A stretch of DNA of 64,000 nt from Coniochaeta sp. PMI_546 (lineage: Eukaryota; Ascomycota; Sordariomycetes; Coniochaetales; Coniochaetaceae), in contig MU271144.1 of the NCBI GenBank assembly GCA_021432605.1, positions 1,298,606 to 1,362,605 on the forward strand, read 5' to 3'. Both the position numbers and the translations under genes were made by a program. The notes beneath the pieces are model-generated. The model made no database searches. It was not told where the DNA came from and saw only the letters and a program-made list of their open reading frames with translations. Shown here in pieces: positions 11,005-20,329 of this stretch. Within the stretch, counting starts at the first letter, position 1, and each line of letters opens with the position of its first letter.

Positions 11005-13140
11005 ATGGCTCCTCCCACTGGACCTCGCGCGAGCGCATCTACTCCCAGTGCTCGGGGACGTGGCAACACAAGAGGAGGTGGTATTCAAAAGCGAAGTGCC
11101 GCCCCGCGCACCAGAATCGACCGCGATGGGGATATCGCAATGGATGCACCGGCTCGCGGTGGAGGGGCTCCGCGAGGGCCTTCGCGAGGACGGAAGTCGA
11201 ATCCTCCCTCCAGAGCTTCGGCACGAACTGCTCAGAATATCATTCAGTATGGATCAAAGGATTTCACCGCCGAACCCGGTCGCGGCCGCGTCTCTCTCAA
11301 TCCCTCCAAGGCTCGATTTGCGCACACGACGGTTTTGACGGTGACGGGTCTTGACCTCGCAGACTCGGATAAACAGCTACCCGCCCTTCTGTCTTTTCTC
11401 GAGCGCAAGGCTTCCAAGAATCAGACCAAGCAAATCACGATCAATAAGGTATGTTTCCAACACATGATCGACGGACCTTGGGTGCCCTAGTTTATCGTTT
11501 ACACACCTCGTATCACGCCTCCAGTCTTGACGATACCGAACACGATGGCTCCCGCTCCCCGGCCGTCGGTTTTTACCCAAGGTTATGCAACCTTGCTAAC
11601 TTGAACCAGTCCGTCGTCGACGGAAACACCCTCTTTGTACAAGTCAGCAAAGACGACGTCCCAAACTTCCTCCATCTGGATGGGTTCACATACGGGCCAA
11701 ATTCCGCGAAGCTCGCAATTGCTGAATCCGACAAGCCATGGCCCCAGAAGAAGTCCCAGTTGACCGAACAGGCTGCTCAGACCAAGGAACAGCTGAAAGG
11801 CATCCTGTTCAACCGTTACAACGTCGAGACTCGGATCCTCGATCTTTCAGCTCTTGGCCAGGATCCAGTTCTTGTCTCGATGGGCCTCTTCGAGCGCAAC
11901 AATACTGCAGAGAAGGCCTTCAAGGCTCTTGTCTTCATCTCAGACCAGCAGTTTGACACAGCCAAGGCAAAGGCCGAGGCAATCCAGGGTGTCTCTCTCG
12001 CTAGCAACGGTCTCAGCACTATAGCACCTGTCTTCGACCTCGCAGAAACATTCCCACAGCTGAAGATGCTAGATTTGAGCAACAACAAGATCGAGAATCT
12101 ACGTCAGCTCACAAGATGGCGTCAAAGGTTCCGGTCTCTTGAGAACCTGGTCATGCTTGGAAACCCGATCGAGACACAGGAGCCGAACTACAAAACTGAG
12201 CTCCTGCAATGGTTCCCAAATCTGCAGTTTCTAAATGGTCAGCAAGTACGCACAGCAGAAGAGATTGCGGCACGAGATGCGGCAACGCGACCCCAGCCCA
12301 TCCCCCAAGCTGGACCAGATTTCCGTGATTCCGACGGAGTTGGCGAGAACTTCTTGCGGACCTTCATTCCCCTCTATGACACAGATCGATCTGCCCTACT
12401 CTCAACATTCTACGACGAGGAGAGCCGTTTCACTTTGTCGGTTGTCAATAACAAAATCCCGCCAGACGCTCCAGTCCCCGCTTGGCAGCCCTATCTTAAG
12501 TTTTCTCGGAATATGTCTAGGATCACAGTCGACACCGCGAGGACTCAGCGTCTTTTTGAGGGCAGCGCGACCATTTCGGACTTGTGGAAGCAGCTACCAG
12601 CCACCCGTCATCCGGATCTCATCGATCAAACCAAATACATCATCGACTGCCACGCCATCCCGGGTATCCCCGACCCGACAGGCCAAAGCCCTGCCGGTGT
12701 TGGGGGTCTTCTTATCACTATCCACGGCCAATTTGAGGAGGCGGATAAGGACTCGCAGAAAACTGGTATGCGCAGCTTCTCGCGCACAATCGTGCTTGGT
12801 CCCGGCCGGCCGGGCAGAAATGCAATCCGCGTCGTCAGCGACATGCTTATGTTGCGTGCCTTCACTCCGGTGCCCTTGTTCACTGCTGCCGTGGGGATCG
12901 ATGTGCAGGAACAACGAAAACAGATGGTCCTTGAACTCACGAATCGGACCAAGATGACACTGGAGTACTCCCAGATGTGTCTAGAGGGAGTTGACTGGGA
13001 CTTTGAGAAGGCTCTGGTCGCTTATGAGGAGAAGAAGGTAACTTATCCTGTTCATTTCACACATTGCCTCTCGGAAAGCATCCACTCTAACTCACGCCTA
13101 GGCTATATTACCTGCCGATGCATTTATCGCAACAGGATAA
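11005..13140 (+). CDS. MEX67: Nuclear mRNA export receptor Mex67 (NXF1 family)
   Basis: Mex67 (TAP/NXF1) carries mRNA through nuclear pores, as a heterodimer with Mtr2. Three exons: 11005-11448, 11610-13037, 13102-13140; total 636 aa. Visible parts in order: an Arg/Gly-rich N-terminus with RGRGNTRGGG; leucine-rich repeats around LKMLDLSNNKIENL (about residue 298); an NTF2-like fold starting near GVGENFLRTFIPLYD (about 389); and a C-terminal TAP-C/UBA domain from about 580 that ends with the last exon, ILPADAFIATG. Splicing the last intron (donor GTAACT, branch CTAAC near 13087, acceptor CCTAG) restores this family ending; reading through would give an unrelated tail. The gene shares its promoter region with MPH1. 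The start chosen is the first ATG of the Arg/Gly-rich tail. Confidence 0.92.
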
Positions 13141-13801
13141 TTGAAGGAAACGGCATACGAAGAGAAGCCGCTGAAGCTCCATCCATATTGGCAAGGCGGA
13201 GCATTAGTACAAGGAACGCCTGAATCAGGGGATTTCAGGGACGATGTATGAAATTACCGGGGTGCGACGATATCGAGCGAGGATGGAATGGAGAAAGGAT
13301 CTCAAGACTGCTGGAACGGCAACGCCACTAAGCGAGGATGAAGACCAGAGGGGTCTTCGTTGTTATTCATATGTGTATATGGCGTTGAAGGGGCGGCACG
13401 GCATTACGCTGCATTTAAGTCTGACTTTGCATCAGCAGGAGGGAGAGAAAGGGACATACTTGCACGGTTGCAGGTCAGCATCGACATGAGCGGTAACGTG
13501 AGGAGAGAGCAGAAAGGATATGATAGAGGGCATGCTTAGCCCGCAAAAGGGCAACAACAAAATGATACCATGGTGATTATTCGCCAATCTCGCCTTTCTC
13601 AAACGAAGCATCTTCAACTCAACTGTGACTGATGTATGACGAGCAGAAAGGAAGCTTGATTTTATGTCTTCCTTGACCATCATGCACACCTCACAGACAC
13701 ATTTGCAATGTTTTAATAAACAAAAATACCACCTCATATTTCATTTTTTGGACTTGTCTATGGCTCATAGTGATACATCCGTCTCCTCACAACATCAAGC
13801 A
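13141..13801. other. Convergent 3' regions, no gene seen
   Basis: The 3' ends of MEX67 (plus) and the Ser-rich orphan (minus) meet here. Open frames present are short and have no recognisable features. Confidence 0.6.
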
Positions 13802-15484
13802 TCATACAGGTGCCGTCAGGATCCAACCCAGGTTACTGCTCCCAGGCTTCTGCCACCTGCGTCTCGCATGCAAATTACCCGAGTCCAACCCATTCAATCT
13901 TCTCCAGAGCCGATAGTCGTACATTCGGTAATCATACCTCCTCTTCTCCAGCCGCTCGAGATCTTCCCGCGCCACCAATTCCGGCCAGGTCAACTTCGCG
14001 CTTGCCTCGTCTTCCAGCACGAAGATGGGGTCTCCGTGACGATCCGTCTCCGTGAACATGTATCCGTCGCAATCGAGCCAAGTCTTTATGACGTGCCTGT
14101 TGTAGATTTGCAGGTGGTCATTCTTATGCCTGAGATGAGGCAGTTCGTCTAGGATGCCGTCCCAGTCGATATCCAGCGCGGCTCGCAAGAAGGCAGGGTT
14201 CCTGCGCGCGGCATCGCAGGCCGCTGCGCGACGATAGTGGATTATCAAGAGGAATATGTTTATCGGTCGACTGCCCTCTCGGAGGGAGAGGTAGGACTTT
14301 ATGTAGTCGAATCGACGTGCGGCCGCCGCACTAGTGTAATGGTACTTTCCATGTCGTCGAAGTGGAGGACCGTAAGGCGGCCGGGGGCTAGGGTCTGAGT
14401 GATCGGCGACGTTTGCAGACCATGCCTCTGCGAATGCGTCAATTTCGCTAAGCTTGGATCCAGGGGGTGGAAGGACAGCCTGTCGTGCCTTTTCCTTTAC
14501 GAGAATACTTCGCTCGGCCTGATCATAAGATGTTGAAGACGTCCCTTCATCATCGCTGGCATTGGTGAATCGGTCCAAGTCGAGGTCATCGTCGCTGTTA
14601 CCGCTAGCCCATCTCTCGAAGGAGGCACTGCTATCGGAAGACGTAGTTGAGGCATCGGAGGAATCCGAACTATAGCTCCATCTGGAGTTTGTGGGGGATT
14701 CATCCTCGTCGGGTGCGTCTGTTGAAGATGGCTGGTTTAGACCGGGGGTTTCCCCTGTCCCTTGACCTTCGATAAAGATACCGAGACCAAGGCTCTCGGT
14801 ACCGGTATTGCCGGTCTCGAGATCGTCGTTGTTGGAGACTGCGTCCTCATGAGGCAGTCCGACGTTGTTCACAGCTGTGGATACTGTCAACTTGACCTCC
14901 CGTGTCGCCGTTTTCGTCAACGGGATAAATCCATTATCTACTTTCTTGAATCTTGTGATACGAGGTGGGGTACCAACTTCCTCACACCCAGATACGTCCT
15001 GGGGATGGTGCTCTCCGTGAGGCTCGGGCAAGGTACGTGTTAGGTTGAAGCCTTGGACGAACCGAGCATTCTTCCGCCTAGCGGCCTCGTCACGGACGGC
15101 AAAGAGCCGCTCGAGCGTTTCCGGACTGTTCGGCCTGGATATCCATGCTATAGTCTCCTGATGACCTCCAGGTACCAGGCTGTATGGCTTGCGGTTTGGA
15201 ACAGGGTTCCGGTGTTTTCTTGCTTGCTTGCGGGCTTTGTTCTGAGCTGTGATCAGGTTAGCGAAGGCGTCAAAGTTCCAATGCCCATCGATGTACGACG
15301 AAGTTGCTTCCACACCTCGTGCTAACGGGGCTTGCTGAGGTGTGGTTCTTGCATGATAGAGCGAATGAAGGTTATCGAGGCTCTGTGAGTTACCGCCAGA
15401 AGACTCAGTTGATGTCGGCGGCGAGGGGGAGTTGTTGGTCTTCTCCCGTGTGGACGAAAGGTACTTACGTAGGTTCGGAAACAT
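13802..15484 (-). CDS. Unrecognised acidic, Ser-rich protein (560 aa)
   Basis: A single uninterrupted frame of 560 codons begins MFPNLRKYL. I do not recognise the family. Three parts can be seen: a basic N-terminal third with RKQARKHRNPVPNRKPYSL; a low-complexity acidic/Ser centre (SSDSSDASTTSSDSSASF, then DDDLDLD); and a compact C-terminal third with Arg/Tyr-rich stretches such as EKRRYDYRMYDYRLWRRL, and tryptophans in DIDWDGILDEL and WPELVAR. The C-terminal third looks folded and is the part most likely to be conserved. A strong GTAAGT donor occurs at codons 6-8, but the only nearby acceptor would shift the frame, so I keep it unspliced. Codon quality and length make it very probably real. 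No function is assigned. Confidence 0.7.
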   Translation of the reverse strand: MFPNLRKYLSSTREKTNNSPSPPTSTESSGGNSQSLDNLHSLYHARTTPQQAPLARGVEATSSYIDGHWNFDAFANLITAQNKARKQARKHRNPVPNRKPYSLVPGGHQETIAWISRPNSPETLERLFAVRDEAARRKNARFVQGFNLTRTLPEPHGEHHPQDVSGCEEVGTPPRITRFKKVDNGFIPLTKTATREVKLTVSTAVNNVGLPHEDAVSNNDDLETGNTGTESLGLGIFIEGQGTGETPGLNQPSSTDAPDEDESPTNSRWSYSSDSSDASTTSSDSSASFERWASGNSDDDLDLDRFTNASDDEGTSSTSYDQAERSILVKEKARQAVLPPPGSKLSEIDAFAEAWSANVADHSDPSPRPPYGPPLRRHGKYHYTSAAAARRFDYIKSYLSLREGSRPINIFLLIIHYRRAAACDAARRNPAFLRAALDIDWDGILDELPHLRHKNDHLQIYNRHVIKTWLDCDGYMFTETDRHGDPIFVLEDEASAKLTWPELVAREDLERLEKRRYDYRMYDYRLWRRLNGLDSGNLHARRRWQKPGSSNLGWILTAPV

Positions 15485-16246
15485 TGTGTCCGGTAGATGC
15501 CGCTTTGTGTTAACTCGTCTCGACTCTAGGCCTATGTTGACCGATCGCGGCCAGACGAAGACAGTGTTCTTATACTAGATCACTAAGTCATTCAAGCTTG
15601 TCGAAGCCGAGGCAGAGACCACTTGAAACTGCACGCAGAGCGCCTATCATTCTGTTCTGGAATAGGCAGTAAGCACGTTTTGCTCCAACGTCTTTATGGA
15701 TGGAGAAGTATGGGACAATCCTGAAGGACAAAGGTCGGTTTGTTCTGGAAGCTAACAGCGCCTTATTTCGAACAACACAATGATGCCCACAATGCTATTA
15801 TATCTCCTTGATCAAAACCCTCGGTGAAACCCAGCAGCATGGAGCAGTTGTGATGTTCTCCAATGAGGCTTCAGAGGCTCTGGTTCTCTGGTTCTCTGTT
15901 GGTAGGCACTGTCAAGGCTGTCTCAAAGGAAAGGGGCAAAGGCCACGTAAGACAGCCAAAATAACAACTTTGTTCAGTTGTGAAAGAGACACATGCACAA
16001 TGAATCTATACATAAACACTCCAGAACTGCCAGAGAACAATAAATAGCAGCCTTGCCTATCGTGATTGCTAGATTACAATTGTCCCATATTGACTCCCAG
16101 ACCAGTCAACTATTACACCGCTACAGTTGAAATCTTTCGTTTGACAAGAAGACTAACTCGAGCCCACTTCGACCGCTACACGCAAACTACACCGACAGCA
16201 ACACAGGCGTTTGACTGTAGACGAAGAGGGTAAAATCTTTGCAAAT
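15485..16246. other. Divergent intergenic region, no gene seen
   Basis: This region lies between the starts of two orphan genes. It contains only short frames. The final 100 bases before 16247 (CACTTCGACCGCTACACGC and similar) look like a leader. Confidence 0.6.
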
Positions 16247-17140
16247 ATGTGTCGGGAACGAATCATAACCTACGAACGGTGCGGACATGAAGGGTCCGAG
16301 AAGAAATACTGCCTGGCGGCAGAGCGCGAGATAGCCAGAGTCCAAAAGAGGGCTACTTGGTGCTGCTTCAAGCCTCCGTCAAGGAAGATCGTCTGCGAGG
16401 TAGAATACAAGCTGTACCGAGAGCCCGGCATTTGTGACCATTGCAAGGCGGTTCATAGGAGAGAACGAGCACAGCAAGTCCGAGCATTTCGAGGTGAGGC
16501 ACAACGGAAAGCTAAAGCTGAAGTTGACCGACAAGTGAGAAATAGGCAATGGCAGAAGTTGGTTGAAGACAACGAGGCCAGAGAAAAAGCTCGGCAAGCA
16601 GCGGTGGAATACACTTGGAGGGCCCAGGCTGCTCAGCACGATCACGGAGACTCGTTCATCGAGGACTCGCTCTACGGACAAGTTCTGGGTCTACTGAGTG
16701 GGCCAGAATACCACGAGTATATGCTGCCGTCGCCCTCCGCCGCGTTGAAGGATACTCGAAGCAATAGAGAGCTCTCCAGTAGCAATCCGCAGCGCCGAGC
16801 TCCGGCTTCAGCTCCGGCTCCAGCTCCGGCTCCAGCTCCGGCTCCACCCTCCGCTCGCCCTATTGCACGGGTCTCAGCAATGGCTACTCACCGAAGGCAA
16901 ATGGCAGGAGCAGGAGAACCTCCAAGGCATGTCAGACATGATGAGGAAGAAGACTCTTCAAGCCGCTTAGCCCAAGATGGAGGGAACCCTGTGCCATCAC
17001 GCAAGCAGGAGCATGCGACAATGGACGACTACGGAGATCCTATGCCAGACGATGATTTCCTAGACTTCGTAGAGAGGTATGCGTAGTGCGAATTGGCGTC
17101 AACGCTGGCCCATGCATACTAACTGAGAGATAACAGCTGA
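16247..17140 (+). CDS. Unrecognised Cys/His-rich protein with Ala-Pro repeat
   Basis: The first ATG (16247) opens MCRERIITYERCGHEGSEKKYC, followed by WCCFKP, IVCEVEYKLYREPGICDHC and a charged helix. The N-terminal cysteines and histidine could bind zinc. This arrangement resembles small fungal orphan families, but I cannot name one. An Ala-Pro hexanucleotide repeat (16798-16848) splits the protein, and the C-terminus is acidic. The unspliced frame stops at 17086. However, a textbook intron (GTATGC donor at 17077, TACTAAC branch, ACAG ending 17136) would replace the last three residues RYA by a single Ser and stop at 17138-17140. I give the spliced end. Length is about 278 aa either way. Expression is likely nuclear or cytosolic, since no signal peptide is seen. 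Confidence 0.65.
16798..16848 (+). repeat. Coding hexanucleotide repeat (GCTCCR), Ala-Pro run
   Basis: About eight tandem copies of GCTCCG/GCTCCA or close variants encode the low-complexity run ASAPAPAPAPAPAP. Such runs vary in length between strains by slippage. Confidence 0.85.
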
Positions 17141-20100
17141 GCTTTTGACACGGACGGGAATAAAAACAGATGGCGCGTGGACGCAGATATCTTCATTGTA
17201 GGAACACCCAATGATGATACCTGATTAGATATTGTGACTTTCCCTAAAATGATATTCCCTCGAGCATTGTTCCGTGACCGACCATACGCGACACTGATCG
17301 CCAGTAACAAACTAGCGGCATGCTACAATATGGCGAGCATCAAGTACGGTATGTGAAAATCTTTGAGATAGATATCAACAATACGTTGCTGCTTGCGAGG
17401 AGTTGAGGGGTGGGGTGCCTGACTAGAGACGCACGGGAGCTTGAACAGCTTCGTATTGCTCGCAACTGCAGCATCTCGACGCGGCTAAACCCAAGTTACC
17501 GCAGTGCACGGAGAGGTCAGCGGCAAAGCTCACGAGAATATGATGGCACGCATTGCAATATGGTGGCATCCGAGGTGAGCGAGAGTGATAGAATTTGGTC
17601 GTACGTGGCCCAGAGCTTTGCCGAGGCCAGGTACCAGGAAACCCTCAGGCTTCCTGATTCTTATCCCTCTTATTCGCGGAGATGGGAGGTGGTCTCACGC
17701 AATTCTCCGGATGATGGCGGTCCTTGGCGCTGTAGGGCTGAGAAAAAGCTTCTTGCATGATGCAATTGGGAGTTTGACGCGCCAGCAGGGGTACGTGTTC
17801 CCTATTCGATCGGTGTGTATGACTCCTAGACTAGTGCTGTCAGTCTTCTGATTGCGGGATGAAATGGGCTGGTGGCATGACTCGACTACCAGGTTCATCT
17901 TGAAGACGTCTGTCGAATCACTGTCCACAAAAAGGTTGGAATGGCCTGCGCGACTGGGGATTGTTTTTGCTGTTGCCGTCGGGGGCTGCATTACCAGCCC
18001 TACTTTGTGGGGGCAGACTGACTACAACGTGTGCAAGTAGCTAACTTGGCAATACGAATTTCAATCAATTGACAATCGAGAGGAATCATTCGAAATGCGT
18101 GTAACCCTGTTTCGGTTATGAAGGCTCGGACTGGATGGCCGTGTGACCCGTGCTGGACTGTTCGCGTGGTACAGGATCCCGGATGTGTCGGTCAGAGCGT
18201 CGTAGTGACAATGTATCCGACGTGGCATGGTTTCATGTGTGCCACAAACGAACAGAAGTAAATGGATGTTGCTTTGGCAGTGGGCTCGGACAACATCAGC
18301 CTCGATAACAGCCACCGAGAGAGAATAGGACCAAACTGACAAAATTGGAGTCCTATCTTGAGCTTCATGACTGAGCCACTGTGAGCGGAACGGCTCACTG
18401 GCACACACCTTGCCAGCGAGCCAATGAGATCCCTAATCTGCCCGGTCACATTCAATAGTAAGGTACGGTTGGAGAGTCGCTGGACAGAAGATGCAGCCGA
18501 GCGGCCCAGCAGCAAATGCTGAGCAGCAGAGATCGTTTGCTGGTAAAATGCAATCGAGCTTGGAATGTTGGTACTTTTTCACTTTCAATCCCAGATACAT
18601 CCTCCATGTTATACTATAGTACCTTAGGTGGTGAGCGAATGCGTAACTGGAACGCTATCGAGGCTGCAGCTCGTGGGCAAGTCTTCCGCAGCAGATCCCC
18701 ATGGTGAAGACTACAACACAACAATCTCAGAAACCCAGCCATACCAAGAATGTACCACGAACTATCTAAGGTATCGTAGGCAGTGATATTTACAAATATG
18801 GAGAGAACATTTCGTGATGTTGGAAAAGTCGCTACCTGCTCCCGCTTCGTCAAGCCCGTCGCGTCCAGGTTTCTTGTTACGACAACGATTGGCAGGTAAT
18901 TTGGGTGCCTCAGGGCGTCTCCGCCAAGAAATTGGTAGTTAGGAGTTAGCGGACAAACCACCAAAAGACTAAGATACCTTATTTCCGCCGGTCCCAACGG
19001 ACCATCGCGGAACTTTGGCAACGTGCCGGAAGCTCTCGGTTTTGGAACGTGAAATCGGCACACACTCCAGGTACCGTAAGGTTCTAAGGTACCTAGGTAC
19101 GGTTTGCAGGAGGACCGGAAGGGACCCTGTTTCTCGGCTGCTGCAAGACAGTTGAGGAAAGGCACACTACCTACCTTCCAGGTAGGTACCAAGGGAAGGT
19201 AGGTACATACAAGTCCAAGTCCATGTCACAGCAGAGGGGGAGGCAGTGCTTGTGCTGGTCTATTGCATCTGCTTCTCGAAAACAACTCCTCTTCAATGGA
19301 ATCGCACGATTAATCGAGTTGAATAGACTTACCTAAAGGTACGTAATGTCTCTTGAATCACCGAAGTTGCCATGAAAGGGACCGCAACTTGGTTGAGATG
19401 TCGAACCCTGAAGTTCTCGACCGAAGAAGAGATGACAAACAACCTACCTGGAAGACGGGCGTCAAACATGCCCGTCCCGAGCTGGCCCGTGCGGCTTACG
19501 GTGCTGCTCAAGTAGCCAACCAATCAGGACAAGCTTCACGTCACGCAAGGTCCCATTTCGAGGTGCTTGATTGAGGGATTCGAGACTAGGCTGTTTTAGA
19601 GCTTAGCGTGAAGGCTGAGCGGCGCAGTTTAGGCAACCGCGATGGCTCTCTCGGTCCTTGCATTTCTCATCAGCATCGTCCTCCTCGTTCCTCGTCCCCT
19701 CGTCTTCTCTTCATCCATTGTCCTGATTCTTCCCATCTTCTATTTCCTCATCATTGCCTCCTCACTGTGTCGTTGTTTCCCCCTGAGGCCGCCACTTTCC
19801 TGAATCCTCTCACTTGATACAACCACAGCGGCCCACCCCGGACCTACCTAGACAGTTGTGCACTGCCAGCTATCTTGTATATTGTCCCGTCGGTGTCGCT
19901 CCTCATCCGGCCTCGACTTCTCCCTGCTTCGACTTGTGTCCATATCTGTATCGCAGTGGTCGATTGTTCGCACCCTTGCCCCCCGCACCATCGACTGTAA
20001 TCGTTTATTGCACAAGCCGACAACTTGCGTCGAACCTTCTATCCGCCCTCGAGTGGGACGCTTGTGTCCTCCGGACTTGAGTCCTGCCCAGACGACGTAA

Positions 20101-20329
20101 GAAGTGCCCTGTCTCCTCTCCCCCCAAAGTCCTTCTTTCTCTTGTCTCTGGCTCCATGTCAGTTTGACTCGCCCTTGATCAACATATCTATGCCCTCCGG
20201 ATTGGATTGACCAATCCTGTCGCTGAGAGTGTTGTCACGTCCTACATCCCAAGACACTATCCTGCATTCGGTGTGAGGACACATACTCTGTGACTCACAC
20301 CCACCCGTCCCTCAGCCTTATCGACGACT
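17141..20329. other. 3.2 kb gene-poor region; distal half is the ace1 leader
   Basis: No domain-bearing frame was found on either strand. Short frames such as 17410-17760 and 17585-17851 (plus) and 18614-19192 (minus) show no family resemblance. From about 19600 the plus strand becomes strongly pyrimidine-rich (CCTCCTCGTTCCTCGTCCCC and similar) with several small upstream ATG frames, consistent with a long 5' leader of the transcription factor gene. A cluster of GGTACC/AGGTAGGTA words lies at 19069-19212. Confidence 0.5.
19069..19212. repeat. Cluster of GGTACC / AGGTAGGT words with a hairpin
   Basis: AGGTACC occurs at 19069, AGGTACCTAGGTAC at 19087-19100, and further AGGTAGGTA words follow up to 19212. 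Within the cluster, ACCTACCT (19169-19176) and AGGTAGGT (19180-19187) form an 8-bp inverted repeat with a 3-nt loop. The role is unknown. Confidence 0.6.

Noticed and set aside
15440-15475. GTAAGT donor near the start of the Ser-rich orphan
   Set aside because: The only nearby acceptor gives an 86-nt intron that breaks the frame.
18614-19192. 192-codon minus frame in the ace1 upstream region
   Set aside because: It begins within the GGTACC word cluster, shows no domain, and has no plausible promoter or partner exon.
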